Positions 16,650 to 26,187 of a DNA stretch of 64,000 nucleotides are shown here, in pieces. The first letter of the stretch is position 1; each line of letters begins with the position of its first letter. The stretch covers positions 204,599 to 268,598 of the forward strand of contig JBILLS010000001.1 of the NCBI GenBank assembly GCA_044375955.1, in the 5' to 3' direction. Made by a program: the position numbers and the translations under genes. This stretch comes from VGCC01 sp044375955 (GTDB lineage Bacteria; Actinomycetota; Actinomycetes; S36-B12). The notes beneath the pieces were generated by a model that saw only the letters and a list, made by a program, of their open reading frames with translations, did no database searches and was not told the origin of the DNA.

Positions 16650-18574
16650 TCGCCCTCGTCGCCTTGGTCGCCTTCTCGTCGATACTGCTGTGGGTGGCTC
16701 CTGCGATCGGGGTCGTCGCCACCGCCATCACGATGGCGATCGTTCCCCCCTGGGGGCGGGGGCTGATCGAACGCGCGGTGATCTCGGCGATCGTGGGCCT
16801 GGGGATCATCGCCCTGGTCTTCCCGCGCGCGGGGACTACTCCGATTGATCACACCACGGCACGTGGATTACTGATCGGAGTCATGCTCCTCGCTTTGGCG
16901 CTGCGCGCCATCCCGTCGCTGCGCCGAGTACGTGTCCCACGGTTCACCTGGCCGGATGCCTTTGTCCTCGTCACTATCACCCTTGCCGCGTGGTGGCCGA
17001 TTAGTGCCTACCTCGGTGCCGACGCAGCGCAGACGGTTTCCGGCCTGCTGTTCTCTGGTTGGGACAACCACGCCCACTACACGACGTTCGCGAACACATA
17101 CGTCTCGCAGAGCACCACGTGGCCCACGGCGGATGGATCCGAGGCCTGGAACCAGTGGTACCCGGCCCTGCACACCACCGCGTGGGCGCTGCTCCAGTAT
17201 GCGGCTAGCAGCTCGGACCTCGGCCGCATTGATCTGCTCCAGCCGTACGTCGTCTGGTCGGCCGCGACCTTCGCGCTCTGCCTCGGCGCGCTCACCTGGA
17301 TGGCGGCGAGCGTCGCCGGGCGCTTCACGCGCGGGCGGCTGGCCCCGATCCTGGCTGCCGCGGGTTTCGCGGTCTTCGCTCTCCTAGGTTCCGTGCAGAA
17401 CCTCTTCCAGGCTGGCTTCACCAACTTCGTCCTCGCGCTCACCATCACCGCGACAGCCAGCTATATCGCGGCGCGTAGTTGGCGATCCGCGCGCACCCTC
17501 GGCTGGTTCCTCGTCCCGCTCGCGACCATCAGCGTCATCGGGTTGTGGACTCCACTCGTGCTGGGTCTGGTGCCCGCCGGTTTCGTCGTCGCCGTGGCTC
17601 TGTGGCGCTACCGACGCTCGCTGGGCATCGCCTATGTGATCGTCGGGGCGGCCGCGGGAATCCTGGTCGCGATCTCGCAGGGTCGGGCGGTCCTCAACGC
17701 CAGTGATGTGGGCCTCGTCGAGTTCGGCGAGGTGGTGGGCGGGATCGACATCGGTATGGCGCCGTTCAACCTCAGCGCAGGTGTCGCTGCACCGTTGCTC
17801 GCGGTACTCATCGGACTCCTGGTCTGGCGCATGGATCGCCCGTCACCGATTCCCTTCGCTGTGGCGTCGCCCGCAGTTGCCGCCGCGCTGGTGGCACTCT
17901 TCTTCGCGCGGGGATCGGTGGTCGCGGGTGTCGATTGGACGGTGTCCTACTACGTCCTCAAATCACTCAATGCTGCGTACCTCATGGCCGCCCCGATCGT
18001 CATCGCTGTTCTTGCCTCCGGCACCGCGCTGCTTGTACGCGAACTCCGCGCGCGCACAGGTACGGGTGCGGCATCCCTGGCCGCAGCCATCGTGGCCCTG
18101 CTCGCCATCACAGCCTTCGGGTATGTCGGTGTGCTCACTGTGCCGCTCAACGAGGGTTACCCGGTCGCGCCCGGGATCGCGAACGCGACCGCACGCGCTG
18201 AATTCCTCACCCGACCCACGGGTGAACCGATCGTGGCGGGAGCACTCGCCACGCAGGGCCGGGAATCGAACACCCCCATCCTGTGGGAGGCGGGCGGGAC
18301 ACTCCCGAACCTGTGGGGGGCGAGCCTGAGCGGCGTGCTCTCCAAGGAGCAGCAGAGCTTCTACTTGAACCTGCCGGACTTCCCCTACGACGACAAGACC
18401 GTCGAGTACCTGAAGTTCCAACTGGGTGAGCGTCCGGATCTCTCGTTCGATCTGCTGTGGTTCCGGGACTCCTCTGAGGCACTCCTCGCCCCGCTGGCCA
18501 ACATCAGCGACCGCATCACGGTCACCCGCGTGCCCATGCCCGCCTCCGACATCTGCCCCGAGTGCATGGGCTAG
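16646..18574 (+). CDS. large polytopic membrane protein, possible GT-C glycosyltransferase
   Basis: 642 aa, more than ten hydrophobic segments. After the early helices an external loop contains SGWDNHAHYTTFANTY (about residues 133-148), an Asp-containing motif in the position where GT-C enzymes keep their catalytic acid. The C-terminal 100 residues are soluble and end in a Cys pair (ICPEC). GTG 16646 overlaps the stop of DUF4012, so the pair is coupled. It could use polyprenyl-phosphate sugars made by the DPM1-like GT2 enzymes of this locus. The family is not certain. Confidence 0.6.
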   Translation: MIALVALVAFSSILLWVAPAIGVVATAITMAIVPPWGRGLIERAVISAIVGLGIIALVFPRAGTTPIDHTTARGLLIGVMLLALALRAIPSLRRVRVPRFTWPDAFVLVTITLAAWWPISAYLGADAAQTVSGLLFSGWDNHAHYTTFANTYVSQSTTWPTADGSEAWNQWYPALHTTAWALLQYAASSSDLGRIDLLQPYVVWSAATFALCLGALTWMAASVAGRFTRGRLAPILAAAGFAVFALLGSVQNLFQAGFTNFVLALTITATASYIAARSWRSARTLGWFLVPLATISVIGLWTPLVLGLVPAGFVVAVALWRYRRSLGIAYVIVGAAAGILVAISQGRAVLNASDVGLVEFGEVVGGIDIGMAPFNLSAGVAAPLLAVLIGLLVWRMDRPSPIPFAVASPAVAAALVALFFARGSVVAGVDWTVSYYVLKSLNAAYLMAAPIVIAVLASGTALLVRELRARTGTGAASLAAAIVALLAITAFGYVGVLTVPLNEGYPVAPGIANATARAEFLTRPTGEPIVAGALATQGRESNTPILWEAGGTLPNLWGASLSGVLSKEQQSFYLNLPDFPYDDKTVEYLKFQLGERPDLSFDLLWFRDSSEALLAPLANISDRITVTRVPMPASDICPECMG

Positions 18575-19173
18575 GTCGAGGACACATCCCGGTACCAGGC
18601 AGCACAGGACTCATAGCTTGGCAACATCCCCTGCGCCGCGGCATCGGCGAGCAGGGGAGCCGATGCATCCTTGGGCGACAGCACCACATCCACGTCGGTC
18701 GGCCACGGTAGACCCAAAGCCGGATCGAGGGGATGCACGCCGTGCTCGCGGCTCGGTGCGAACGGCGCAGTGCAGAGGTACCCGACGGTCACCGACGGAG
18801 TCAACGCACAGAATGCGTGCCCTAGACCCTCTGCGAGAAATAGGCCACGTCGGGACTCGGAGTCCAACTCCACCGCGCCCCAGGTGCCGAAGGTGGGGGA
18901 GCCGACCCGGATGTCCACCACCACATCCAGGATCTTCCCGTTGAAGCACTGCACGTACTTGGCCTGGCCCGGGGGAACATCGGCGAAGTGGATACCGCGC
19001 ACCGACCCACGCCGGGACACCGAGATATTCATCTGTTCGAGCGAGAAGGAACGCCCCAGTACCTCGCGGAAGACCGAGGCCTTGAACGACTCAAGGAAAA
19101 CCCCACGATCATCAGGCCGCAGGATCGGAGTGAAGGTCCACGCCCCGTCGATCGAAAGCGGGTTCACCTCCAC
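18571..19173 (-). CDS. rfbC: dTDP-4-dehydrorhamnose 3,5-epimerase-type protein (RmlC/RfbC family)
   Basis: 200 aa from GTG 19173 (GTG 19167 is equally possible). RmlC motifs are present: RGIHF (H62), AKYV (K72), GHAF (H119), Y132 and a C-terminal D-rich segment. The enzyme epimerises dTDP-4-keto-6-deoxyglucose on the way to dTDP-L-rhamnose. After Y132 the usual YK.T..YY reads YLCTAPF, so the Lys and the second Tyr pair are changed and stereospecificity could differ (mono-epimerase). It is convergent with the GT-C-like gene and divergent from a DUF1972-type transferase. Confidence 0.8.
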   Translation of the reverse strand: MEVNPLSIDGAWTFTPILRPDDRGVFLESFKASVFREVLGRSFSLEQMNISVSRRGSVRGIHFADVPPGQAKYVQCFNGKILDVVVDIRVGSPTFGTWGAVELDSESRRGLFLAEGLGHAFCALTPSVTVGYLCTAPFAPSREHGVHPLDPALGLPWPTDVDVVLSPKDASAPLLADAAAQGMLPSYESCAAWYRDVSST

Positions 19174-19228
19174 TCGGTGAGGGTAGCAACGGTGACTCGG
19201 ATGGCCGGGCACCAAGTACGGTGGACAT

Positions 19229-20392
19229 GTGAAGGTGGCGCTGATGGGCACCCGTGGGGTCCCTGCTAACTACGGCGGATTCGAAACCGCCGTGGAGGAA
19301 ATCGGTAGTCGCCTCGTTTCGCTTGGGTTCCAGGTCACGGTCTACGCCCGCAATCCCGGCCAACAGGTGGAGGAGTACCGCGGGATGCACGTGGTGAACG
19401 TGCGCGCCGTTAGGCATCGGATGACCGAGACACTCAGTCACACAGCGTTGAGTGCCGTGCACGCGGTGATCTCGGATCACCCGGATGTCTGCCTGCTTTT
19501 CAACGCCGGGAACGCGCCGATGATCCGCCCGTTGCAGACGGCCGGCATTCCCACCGCCGTCCACCTGGACGGGCTGGAGTCACGACGAGGGAAGTGGCGT
19601 GGAGCTGGGGCCCGCTACTACCGGTGGGCGGAACGCTCAGCAGTTCGATGGGCCGATGCCGTGATCGCGGACTCGCGTGCGATCGCCGAGCACGTGCAGC
19701 GCGAATACAACCGCGACGCGTTGTTCATCCCCTACGGTGCCGACGTCATCGATCCCGGTAGCGCTCGCCTTGCAGAAGTGGGGGTTCTCAAGCGGGACTA
19801 CCACCTCATCGTGGCGCGGTTCGAACCCGAGAACCACGTCCTCGATGCTGTCCACGCCTACCGGATCTCGGATGAGACGCGGCCGCTGCTTGTGGTCGGC
19901 TCGGCCCCCTATAGCCGCTGGTACGTGGACCGCGTGCATGAGACAGCGCAAGCGGATGAGCGAATCCGATTCCTGGGTGGCGTCTATGACCGGGAGCTCC
20001 TCGACCAGCTATATGCGAACGCCCGCACCTACATCCACGGCCACTCGGTCGGGGGTACGAACCCGAGTCTGCTGCGGGCGATGGGTGCGGGGGCACCTGT
20101 CCTGGCATTCGACTGCGAGTTTAATCGTGAGGTGACAGCGAACCAGGCCTTCTTCTGGTCCGATGCCGACGCATTGGTGGGCCTGCTGGATGACATCGCG
20201 GGCGGTGAGGATCACGTCTTCGATGTGAACATCGACGCGGACCTGAGGAAGTTCGCCCAGGCAGGTAGGCAGCGCGTAGCCCAGCATTACCAGTGGGATG
20301 CCGTCGCCGACGAGTATGCGAACCTCATCCGTGAGTTGCAGGCCACGGCATCACTTCAGCGCAAGGACAAGCGCGGGCGGGTCAGCGCTTGA
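19229..20392 (+). CDS. GT4 glycosyltransferase, DUF1972/rhamnosyltransferase type
   Basis: 387 aa GT-B enzyme. The opening MGTRGVPANYGGFETAVEE is the DUF1972 signature found in RgpA/Cps2T-like rhamnosyltransferases; YIHGHSVGGTNPSLLRAMGAG near residue 275 is the donor-binding region. Cytosolic. Placed directly after the divergent RmlC gene, which supports a dTDP-rhamnose-type donor. Its TGA overlaps the ATG of the next GT2 gene. Confidence 0.85.
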   Translation: MKVALMGTRGVPANYGGFETAVEEIGSRLVSLGFQVTVYARNPGQQVEEYRGMHVVNVRAVRHRMTETLSHTALSAVHAVISDHPDVCLLFNAGNAPMIRPLQTAGIPTAVHLDGLESRRGKWRGAGARYYRWAERSAVRWADAVIADSRAIAEHVQREYNRDALFIPYGADVIDPGSARLAEVGVLKRDYHLIVARFEPENHVLDAVHAYRISDETRPLLVVGSAPYSRWYVDRVHETAQADERIRFLGGVYDRELLDQLYANARTYIHGHSVGGTNPSLLRAMGAGAPVLAFDCEFNREVTANQAFFWSDADALVGLLDDIAGGEDHVFDVNIDADLRKFAQAGRQRVAQHYQWDAVADEYANLIRELQATASLQRKDKRGRVSA

Positions 20393-21153
20393 TGCGTATC
20401 GCCGCCGTGATTGTGGCCCACGCCGGGTCACCATTCATCGAGGCGGCACTTGACAGCATCACGAACCAATCACGGCGACCTGACGTCCGGATCGCCGTTT
20501 GTGACGCAACATCCCGGGATGTTGATGCGCATCTGCGAGATCACGGATTCGATATCCACCGAGCGACCACCTCGTCCAGGGACATCACGACACGGATCGC
20601 CCACAACTTCGCCCAGGGTGTCCGCCTCGCGGGTGACACTGATCTCGCCGTTCTGGGTGACCACGATGATGTCTGGCACATCGACCGGGTCGGTCACCAT
20701 GAAGCAGTCGCACGAACGTTTCCCGGGGCGGTGATGCTCGCATCCGATGGCAGGCTCGTCGACTCGATGGGAGTGCCGACGAGTGGGACCCTCCGCGACA
20801 CGTTCCCAGTTCCTCAAGGCTGGAATGGCCTTGACCTTCGCCAGCAGTGGACTTACGCCTTGCGTCACTCCATCGCCACCGGCGGTGCTTCAGCCGTCGT
20901 TCCCGCACGCGCTCTTCGCACACCTATCCCTGCGGGCTGGTTGCATGATCGCTGGTGGTCCCTCCTGGCCGTCCGCGACCACGGCATGGTGATCGACGAT
21001 GCGGTAGTGATCGATTACCGCATCAGTGACGATCAACGTGTGGGGTTGGATACCCAAGGTCAGCACTCCACCGCCTCGTGGCTGCTCACTCGTGCGCGAA
21101 CGTTGGGGCGCACCGCCCGGCGCGGAATGGACATCGCCCGCCTGCTCGTCTGA
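20392..21153 (+). CDS. GT2 family glycosyltransferase
   Basis: 253 aa from ATG 20392, which overlaps the preceding stop (TGATG); a TTG at 20389 is possible but weaker. The fold is GT-A: AAVIVAHAGSPFIEAALDSI at the N-terminus, then LGDHDDVWH (about residues 85-93) holding the DxD-like metal site. It is coupled to the rhamnosyltransferase-like gene and so may add the next residue. The donor is unknown. Confidence 0.78.
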   Translation: MRIAAVIVAHAGSPFIEAALDSITNQSRRPDVRIAVCDATSRDVDAHLRDHGFDIHRATTSSRDITTRIAHNFAQGVRLAGDTDLAVLGDHDDVWHIDRVGHHEAVARTFPGAVMLASDGRLVDSMGVPTSGTLRDTFPVPQGWNGLDLRQQWTYALRHSIATGGASAVVPARALRTPIPAGWLHDRWWSLLAVRDHGMVIDDAVVIDYRISDDQRVGLDTQGQHSTASWLLTRARTLGRTARRGMDIARLLV

Positions 21154-21156
21154 CGT

Positions 21157-22887
21157 TCACCCCACCCAGGTCAATCGGGTCAGACACGCCACGATCTCAC
21201 CGGATCCCACCCCGAGGTAGGGCGCCGCAGTGCACTCGAGGTCCGAGGGCAGCGACCACGGCGGCAGGGATGCGTAGAACCCTTCGATCTGCTCACGATC
21301 CGGGGCGTACATCGCGACCGCCGTCGGCCGCATCTGCTCCAGGCGCGTTGTGGTCTCCCGGCTGAGCTGTGCCTCCTGCGTGCTGAGGTTGTAGTCCCCC
21401 CACATCTGCATCGCGGCGACCTCCCGGCCTAGCCCCGCGGGATCGGCCCAGATTGCGATCGAGTCATCACGGGTCGTGCGAGCCAGCAGCCACTTCTGGA
21501 TGTCCATGCGCGACGCGAACTGATCGTCGAACTGGAAGTCCACGAAAGCGCTCCGGAAGGGATACTGGCTGTAGATGCCGAGCAGACCGCGACCGTTCTG
21601 CCACACCTGAGCGCTGACGAACACCGCACCCATCACCACCACCAGCGCACCCGCCACCACCGCATTCCACCGGCCACGGACCAGCCATGCCACCAGCCCC
21701 AGGGCGAGCACCAGGATCCCCGCGATCGCCCAGGCCACGCCCAGCGGCAGTACTCCATCGAAACGCCCCGCCCACATGATCAACGGAACGGTGATCGCGA
21801 TCCCGGCGGCATACACCCACGGATAGCTGGCCCGACCCTCACTGTGCCCGGGCGAGAGCGAGATGAACACCAGGGCGAGAGACAGCAACGCCCCAGGCCA
21901 CAGCAATGCCACATAGTGAGGCGCCTCCAACCAGGGTCCAGGCATCACAGCCATCAGCACAACGGTCACCAGCACGTTCGTCACGGAGATCACGAGCGCC
22001 GCCCACGCCCACCAATTCCTCCGATTTCCTACCGCGGCGACGAGTGACCCCACGATCGCCAGCACCACGACAATCAGCGCGGTATCCCGCTGCCACGTCG
22101 TTGCATCCCCGATGAAGTCGGTGTAGTCGAGCCTCGTATTCCACTCGAGATACGTACCCCACCAATCCCGGCCCGGGAAGATCACCAGGCCGGCCAGCCA
22201 GAAGACCCCGAAGCCCACGAGCGTGCCTGTGAGACCCGCAAGTGCATCAATACCCAGTCGTTGCCAACGTCGGGTCGGAACCGCCCAGACCACGAGGAAT
22301 CGAATGGACAACCACATTCCCAGTCCGAGAATTAAGGCATACGGGTTGAGCATGAGCAACCAACCGAGCAGCAGACCACTCCCGGCGGCGATGGTCCATC
22401 GAGGTCTACCATCAAGTTTGGTTTCTCGGGCACCGCTGACGCTCAGATAGCTGACGCCGAGGCTCAACAACAGGAACGTGACCGCGATTATGGTTCCCGA
22501 TAGGTAAGTGTTGCCCACGTACGCCAAGACCACCGTGTTCAAACCGACGAACAGCGCGAGTCCCGTGGCAAGCACCAGAGTGCGCCCAGTCGCGTGGGCT
22601 ACGATCATGACCGCGGCGACGATCATGATGATCAATAGCGCACGCCACAGACCGAAGCCCCACCACGGCCCGAGGATCGATACCAGTGCCCGGGCCGGAG
22701 CGATATACCCCAGGCGCGTCCAGTAGTACGCCGGCTCCACGGCACGATCCGCCACATCCGCGCCATAGAGTGCGAAGGACGCGTAGAACTCGGAATCAGG
22801 GGAGTTGAAGCCTGTCCACCACTGGGAGACGAGCAGCACGAGCGCCGACACCAGCGCACCCATGAGCCACCACAGTCGCTCCCGCAC
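21157..22887 (-). CDS. polytopic membrane protein, GT-C/ArnT-like
   Basis: 576 aa with about eleven hydrophobic segments. The first external loop holds NSPDSEFYASF (about residues 28-38), a D-S-E motif in the place where GT39/GT-C enzymes have D(D/E). The C-terminal 130 residues are soluble and extracytoplasmic. Such enzymes transfer sugars from polyprenyl phosphate outside the membrane. Convergent with the GT2 gene (three bases apart) and divergent from the GT4 gene at 22983. The GT-C call is an inference from architecture. Confidence 0.6.
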   Translation of the reverse strand: MRERLWWLMGALVSALVLLVSQWWTGFNSPDSEFYASFALYGADVADRAVEPAYYWTRLGYIAPARALVSILGPWWGFGLWRALLIIMIVAAVMIVAHATGRTLVLATGLALFVGLNTVVLAYVGNTYLSGTIIAVTFLLLSLGVSYLSVSGARETKLDGRPRWTIAAGSGLLLGWLLMLNPYALILGLGMWLSIRFLVVWAVPTRRWQRLGIDALAGLTGTLVGFGVFWLAGLVIFPGRDWWGTYLEWNTRLDYTDFIGDATTWQRDTALIVVVLAIVGSLVAAVGNRRNWWAWAALVISVTNVLVTVVLMAVMPGPWLEAPHYVALLWPGALLSLALVFISLSPGHSEGRASYPWVYAAGIAITVPLIMWAGRFDGVLPLGVAWAIAGILVLALGLVAWLVRGRWNAVVAGALVVVMGAVFVSAQVWQNGRGLLGIYSQYPFRSAFVDFQFDDQFASRMDIQKWLLARTTRDDSIAIWADPAGLGREVAAMQMWGDYNLSTQEAQLSRETTTRLEQMRPTAVAMYAPDREQIEGFYASLPPWSLPSDLECTAAPYLGVGSGEIVACLTRLTWVG

Positions 22888-22982
22888 CGGGACACGGTAG
22901 CCGTCACTCAGTCGCTCAAGCCGTTCGGTTGCGATATCGATGAGTACACAGGTGGATCGTTCGTGCCCGTAGGCTCAGGTGC

Positions 22983-24839
22983 GTGGCGTTGAGCACCGGG
23001 GAGTCGCACGAAACTCTCCGCACTCTTCTGGATGTCACCGACCTGGTCGAATTCCTGGAGCGCGGTGAATCGGTGTCCGGGGTGCAGCGAGTTGTGGCAG
23101 AGACTGCGCCGCTTCTCATGGAACGCGAGCACACCTCATGTGTCCTGCTCGATCGCCGGCGTGGGGTTTTCGTCGAATTGGCGCCGGGGGAGGTCGAAAT
23201 CCTTATCCAGCACGGTGCGCGCTCCACATCCATCCACTCTCGGGATGCCGTAGCCGACGCAGCTCGCGGGATGATCAACCGCGCCGGCTCCGCGCCAGCG
23301 GTTGTCATTGACGAGCACGTAACGCTGGTATTCCTCGGCGCTCTCTGGATCAATGACGCGTTGATGATCGCTGCTCGGCAGGCTCATGCGCAAGGTGCAC
23401 GGATCGTCGACTTTCTCTACGACCTGACCCCGGTCACGGAGGCTGGCCACACCGCGGCAGTCAACAGACTCTTCGACCGTTACCTCACCCTGATCGCACA
23501 GGTTGCGAGCAGGGTGCCCGCGATCAGTCGCTCGAGCAGGAGCGATTTCGAAGCCTGGACCCGCACGCATGGCCTGCCTACACCCCCCGGAGAGCCGACA
23601 TGCCTGCCATGCGGCCTCACTCCCGATGGTCGTGACCTTTCCATCCGGCCCTGGCCGCGTCCGTACGTGTTGTTCGTGGGCACCGTGGAATCGCGTAAGA
23701 ACCACGCCCTGGCCTTACGGGCCTGGCGGCAACTCGTCGATCGACACGGCGAGCGAAACGTGCCGGACCTCGTGTGCGTGGGACGTCTTGGCTGGAACGC
23801 AGGGCCGTTCCTCCGCGAATTCGTTCACTCCCGTGGGCTGGAGGGGAAGGTCAGCGTCCTCTCCGGCGGTGTCGAGGACGAGCACTTGGCGCGGTTCTAC
23901 GCGCACGCGGATTTCACTCTCTATCCGAGCGCCCAGGAGGGGTGGGGACTTCCAGTGAGTGAATCGCTGGCCTTCGGGAAAGTTCCGGTTGTGGCTCGCA
24001 ACTCCTCCCTGCCGGAGGCCGGCGGGGGTCTGGCTCTCTATTTCGAGTCCAACGAGCTCACGAGCCTTGTCTGCAGCGTCGAGGAGGCAATGGACCCCGA
24101 CCTCCGGAGAGAACGTGAGGCACGTATCCGCGAGAGCCCGCCCTCGGCGTGGACCTGGAACGATGTGGCGCACGTCCTCGCAGGGGAGATCGACTTGGCC
24201 GAACGGAGACCACAGGTGTACCCGACTATAGAACTCGGGCGCGAGTATGTGCTCGCTGTTCCGGGACCTGCACCCGACGAGGGGTATGCAGATCGTTATC
24301 GCGACTATCTCGTGCGTGATGGGCTCACCCCGCTCTTGCGGCAGCCGCGGGGTGACCGTGATTACGAGGTAATCGACGCTGCCGTGATCGGTGCGATCGG
24401 CTCGCCGCAGTCCTGGGGGTACGAAGTCCGCCCCGGCCGTTACGTGGAGGTGCGGTTCACCCGGCCCACATCGGGACCGCTGGTCGTCTTGATGGCCACG
24501 CGTGCGATGCCGGGCAAGGTGTTCGTCGAAATGACAGGACCTGGTGGCCCGGTTCTCCAGGACCTTTATCTCGGTTCGGTTCTGACCATACTGTGCGGCG
24601 ATGGACTCGTGGGTGAGCCGGCCCAGGCTCTGGTGCGTGTCGTCGATGCCTCGGACTCGATCGAGGGATTCCTGGGCATCCGCTCCTTAGTCGTCCTTCG
24701 CGCTGACGACAAGGATGCTCGTATCGTCGCCCTCGAATCAGCGGCGGATGCCCTGCGTCAGGAGTTGGACTTCATCCAGGGCACTCGATCCTGGAAGGTC
24801 ACTGCACCCCTTCGCAAATGGAAGGGGCGCGGCGCGTAG
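22983..24839 (+). CDS. GT4 glycosyltransferase with C-terminal accessory domain and TAPLR tail
   Basis: 618 aa from GTG 22983. The N-terminal GT-B part (about residues 10-410) has YVLFVGTVESRKNHALAL and EGWGLPVSESLAFGK, typical of GT4. Residues about 415-580 form a beta-rich domain of unknown function, and the last 40 residues include a short helix followed by SWKVTAPLRKW. Similar TAPLR tails end another transferase at 34221. Cytosolic. It is divergent from the GT-C-like gene. Confidence 0.82.
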   Translation: MALSTGESHETLRTLLDVTDLVEFLERGESVSGVQRVVAETAPLLMEREHTSCVLLDRRRGVFVELAPGEVEILIQHGARSTSIHSRDAVADAARGMINRAGSAPAVVIDEHVTLVFLGALWINDALMIAARQAHAQGARIVDFLYDLTPVTEAGHTAAVNRLFDRYLTLIAQVASRVPAISRSSRSDFEAWTRTHGLPTPPGEPTCLPCGLTPDGRDLSIRPWPRPYVLFVGTVESRKNHALALRAWRQLVDRHGERNVPDLVCVGRLGWNAGPFLREFVHSRGLEGKVSVLSGGVEDEHLARFYAHADFTLYPSAQEGWGLPVSESLAFGKVPVVARNSSLPEAGGGLALYFESNELTSLVCSVEEAMDPDLRREREARIRESPPSAWTWNDVAHVLAGEIDLAERRPQVYPTIELGREYVLAVPGPAPDEGYADRYRDYLVRDGLTPLLRQPRGDRDYEVIDAAVIGAIGSPQSWGYEVRPGRYVEVRFTRPTSGPLVVLMATRAMPGKVFVEMTGPGGPVLQDLYLGSVLTILCGDGLVGEPAQALVRVVDASDSIEGFLGIRSLVVLRADDKDARIVALESAADALRQELDFIQGTRSWKVTAPLRKWKGRGA

Positions 24840-24840
24840 G

Positions 24841-26094
24841 TCAGCGCTTCTTCGGCTTCTTAGGGGCTGCCTGCACGTTGATCGTGTAGGTCGCCTGCGT
24901 ACCCCCGAGGGTGGACCCATTGCCGACAGACGTCGCCGTGATGGCGCATGTCCCGGCGCCCAACACCGTCACTGTTCCCCCATCTATGGCGCAGGGGCCT
25001 GCCACGTTGAGTGTGACCGGGTTACCGGAGCGCGCAGTCGGAGTTAGAGCGACGGAACTCCCTGCTGTGAGGGCGCCGACCACCCCCGGTCCCCACGCAG
25101 CTGAACCGGCTGGGGTCACGGTGATCGTGTCCGCAGTGGGCGCCGGTTGAACGGTCACCACTTGGGTGTCCGTCTCGGAGATAGAGAAGTTGGCTGAGGA
25201 GTACGACACGCCAACTGTCTGAACTCCCGTTTGGGTGGGGGTCCACGTTGTGGAGCCGACGCCGTTGGCGATCGGGCGCGAACCACCCATCGGGTAGCTG
25301 ATGATGCCCTGTGTGTTCAGGTTGAAGGCGACGCTCCCGCCGTTGGCGGTCTGATAGATCGAGTTGATGACAGCCGAAACCGTTGTAGGGGCGCCGACGT
25401 AGATTACCGGCGGCATCTGCAGAGACACCGCCTGGGGTCCGGCAACCACGGGAAGTTGCGCCGGGGATGTCGAACCGCCGAACGCCGCAGTCGCCGGCGT
25501 GTAGGTCGCGGTAAGCGACTGACCGACGGTGGTCGGCGTCCACGCGATACTTGCCGACGCGAGCCCGGGGGTGGAGGTCGGAGAGAGCGTTCCCGTTGCC
25601 AGGGTGCTCTGGAATTGATTGCGCACCGTGATGGTTCCACTCGGCGTGATCGCACCCGAGAGGGCCTTGACCTGAGCGGTCAGGGTCGCCTGGGCGTTGT
25701 TCTCGACTTCACCGGGAGCGAGGAGCGTCGTGACCGTGGGCATTGCGGACACCGTGATGGTGGCCGTGTCGACGGTTGCGCCGCCACTGGTCGCTGTCAC
25801 TGTCCATGTGCCCGGGAGGTTCGGGGTCCAGTTGAGGTAGCCGAAGCCGGCGGAGTTCACTGACGTTGAGCCGGCATTGGTTCCCGAGGCCGCACTGCTG
25901 AAGGTGATCGTCGCTGCTTGTCCGGCGAGTTTGGGAGCCCTGAGGATCACAGTCTGCTGGGTACCCACCAGGCCGTTGGGGGTCGCCACCCACGTGTTGC
26001 CCGAGAGCGGGCTGCTCGCGGCGGGCGAGACCACGGCAGCGCCAACAAACACGGCTGCGGCCGCGGATGCGAGGAATACACGGGAACGACCCAC
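24841..26094 (-). CDS. secreted Ig-like repeat protein A
   Basis: 417 aa with signal peptide (cleavage about residue 28). Three or four beta-sandwich Ig-like domains follow: ATPNGLVGTQQTVILRAP, then MPTVTTLLAPGEVENNAQ, then the PVIYVGAPTTVSAVI region, and a last one with two Cys (GPCAIDGG ... GTCAITAT) likely bridged. The tail is polybasic (KKPKKR). A paralogue lies immediately upstream on the same strand (26188-27414). No catalytic motif and no anchor are seen; a structural or glycan-binding surface role is inferred. Confidence 0.75.
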   Translation of the reverse strand: MGRSRVFLASAAAAVFVGAAVVSPAASSPLSGNTWVATPNGLVGTQQTVILRAPKLAGQAATITFSSAASGTNAGSTSVNSAGFGYLNWTPNLPGTWTVTATSGGATVDTATITVSAMPTVTTLLAPGEVENNAQATLTAQVKALSGAITPSGTITVRNQFQSTLATGTLSPTSTPGLASASIAWTPTTVGQSLTATYTPATAAFGGSTSPAQLPVVAGPQAVSLQMPPVIYVGAPTTVSAVINSIYQTANGGSVAFNLNTQGIISYPMGGSRPIANGVGSTTWTPTQTGVQTVGVSYSSANFSISETDTQVVTVQPAPTADTITVTPAGSAAWGPGVVGALTAGSSVALTPTARSGNPVTLNVAGPCAIDGGTVTVLGAGTCAITATSVGNGSTLGGTQATYTINVQAAPKKPKKR

Positions 26095-26187
26095 GGGAAC
26101 CTCCTGGGGAAGGGGTTACAGATGTTACTGGAGGGGCAGGGGTTCTGTCACCTCGCCCTCGAGTCCCTCCCATCAAGGGGCCGGCCG

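Noticed and set aside
16932..17387. 151-aa Ser/Arg-rich open frame
   Set aside because: It is a +1 shadow inside the GT-C-like gene, with composition typical of shifted frames.
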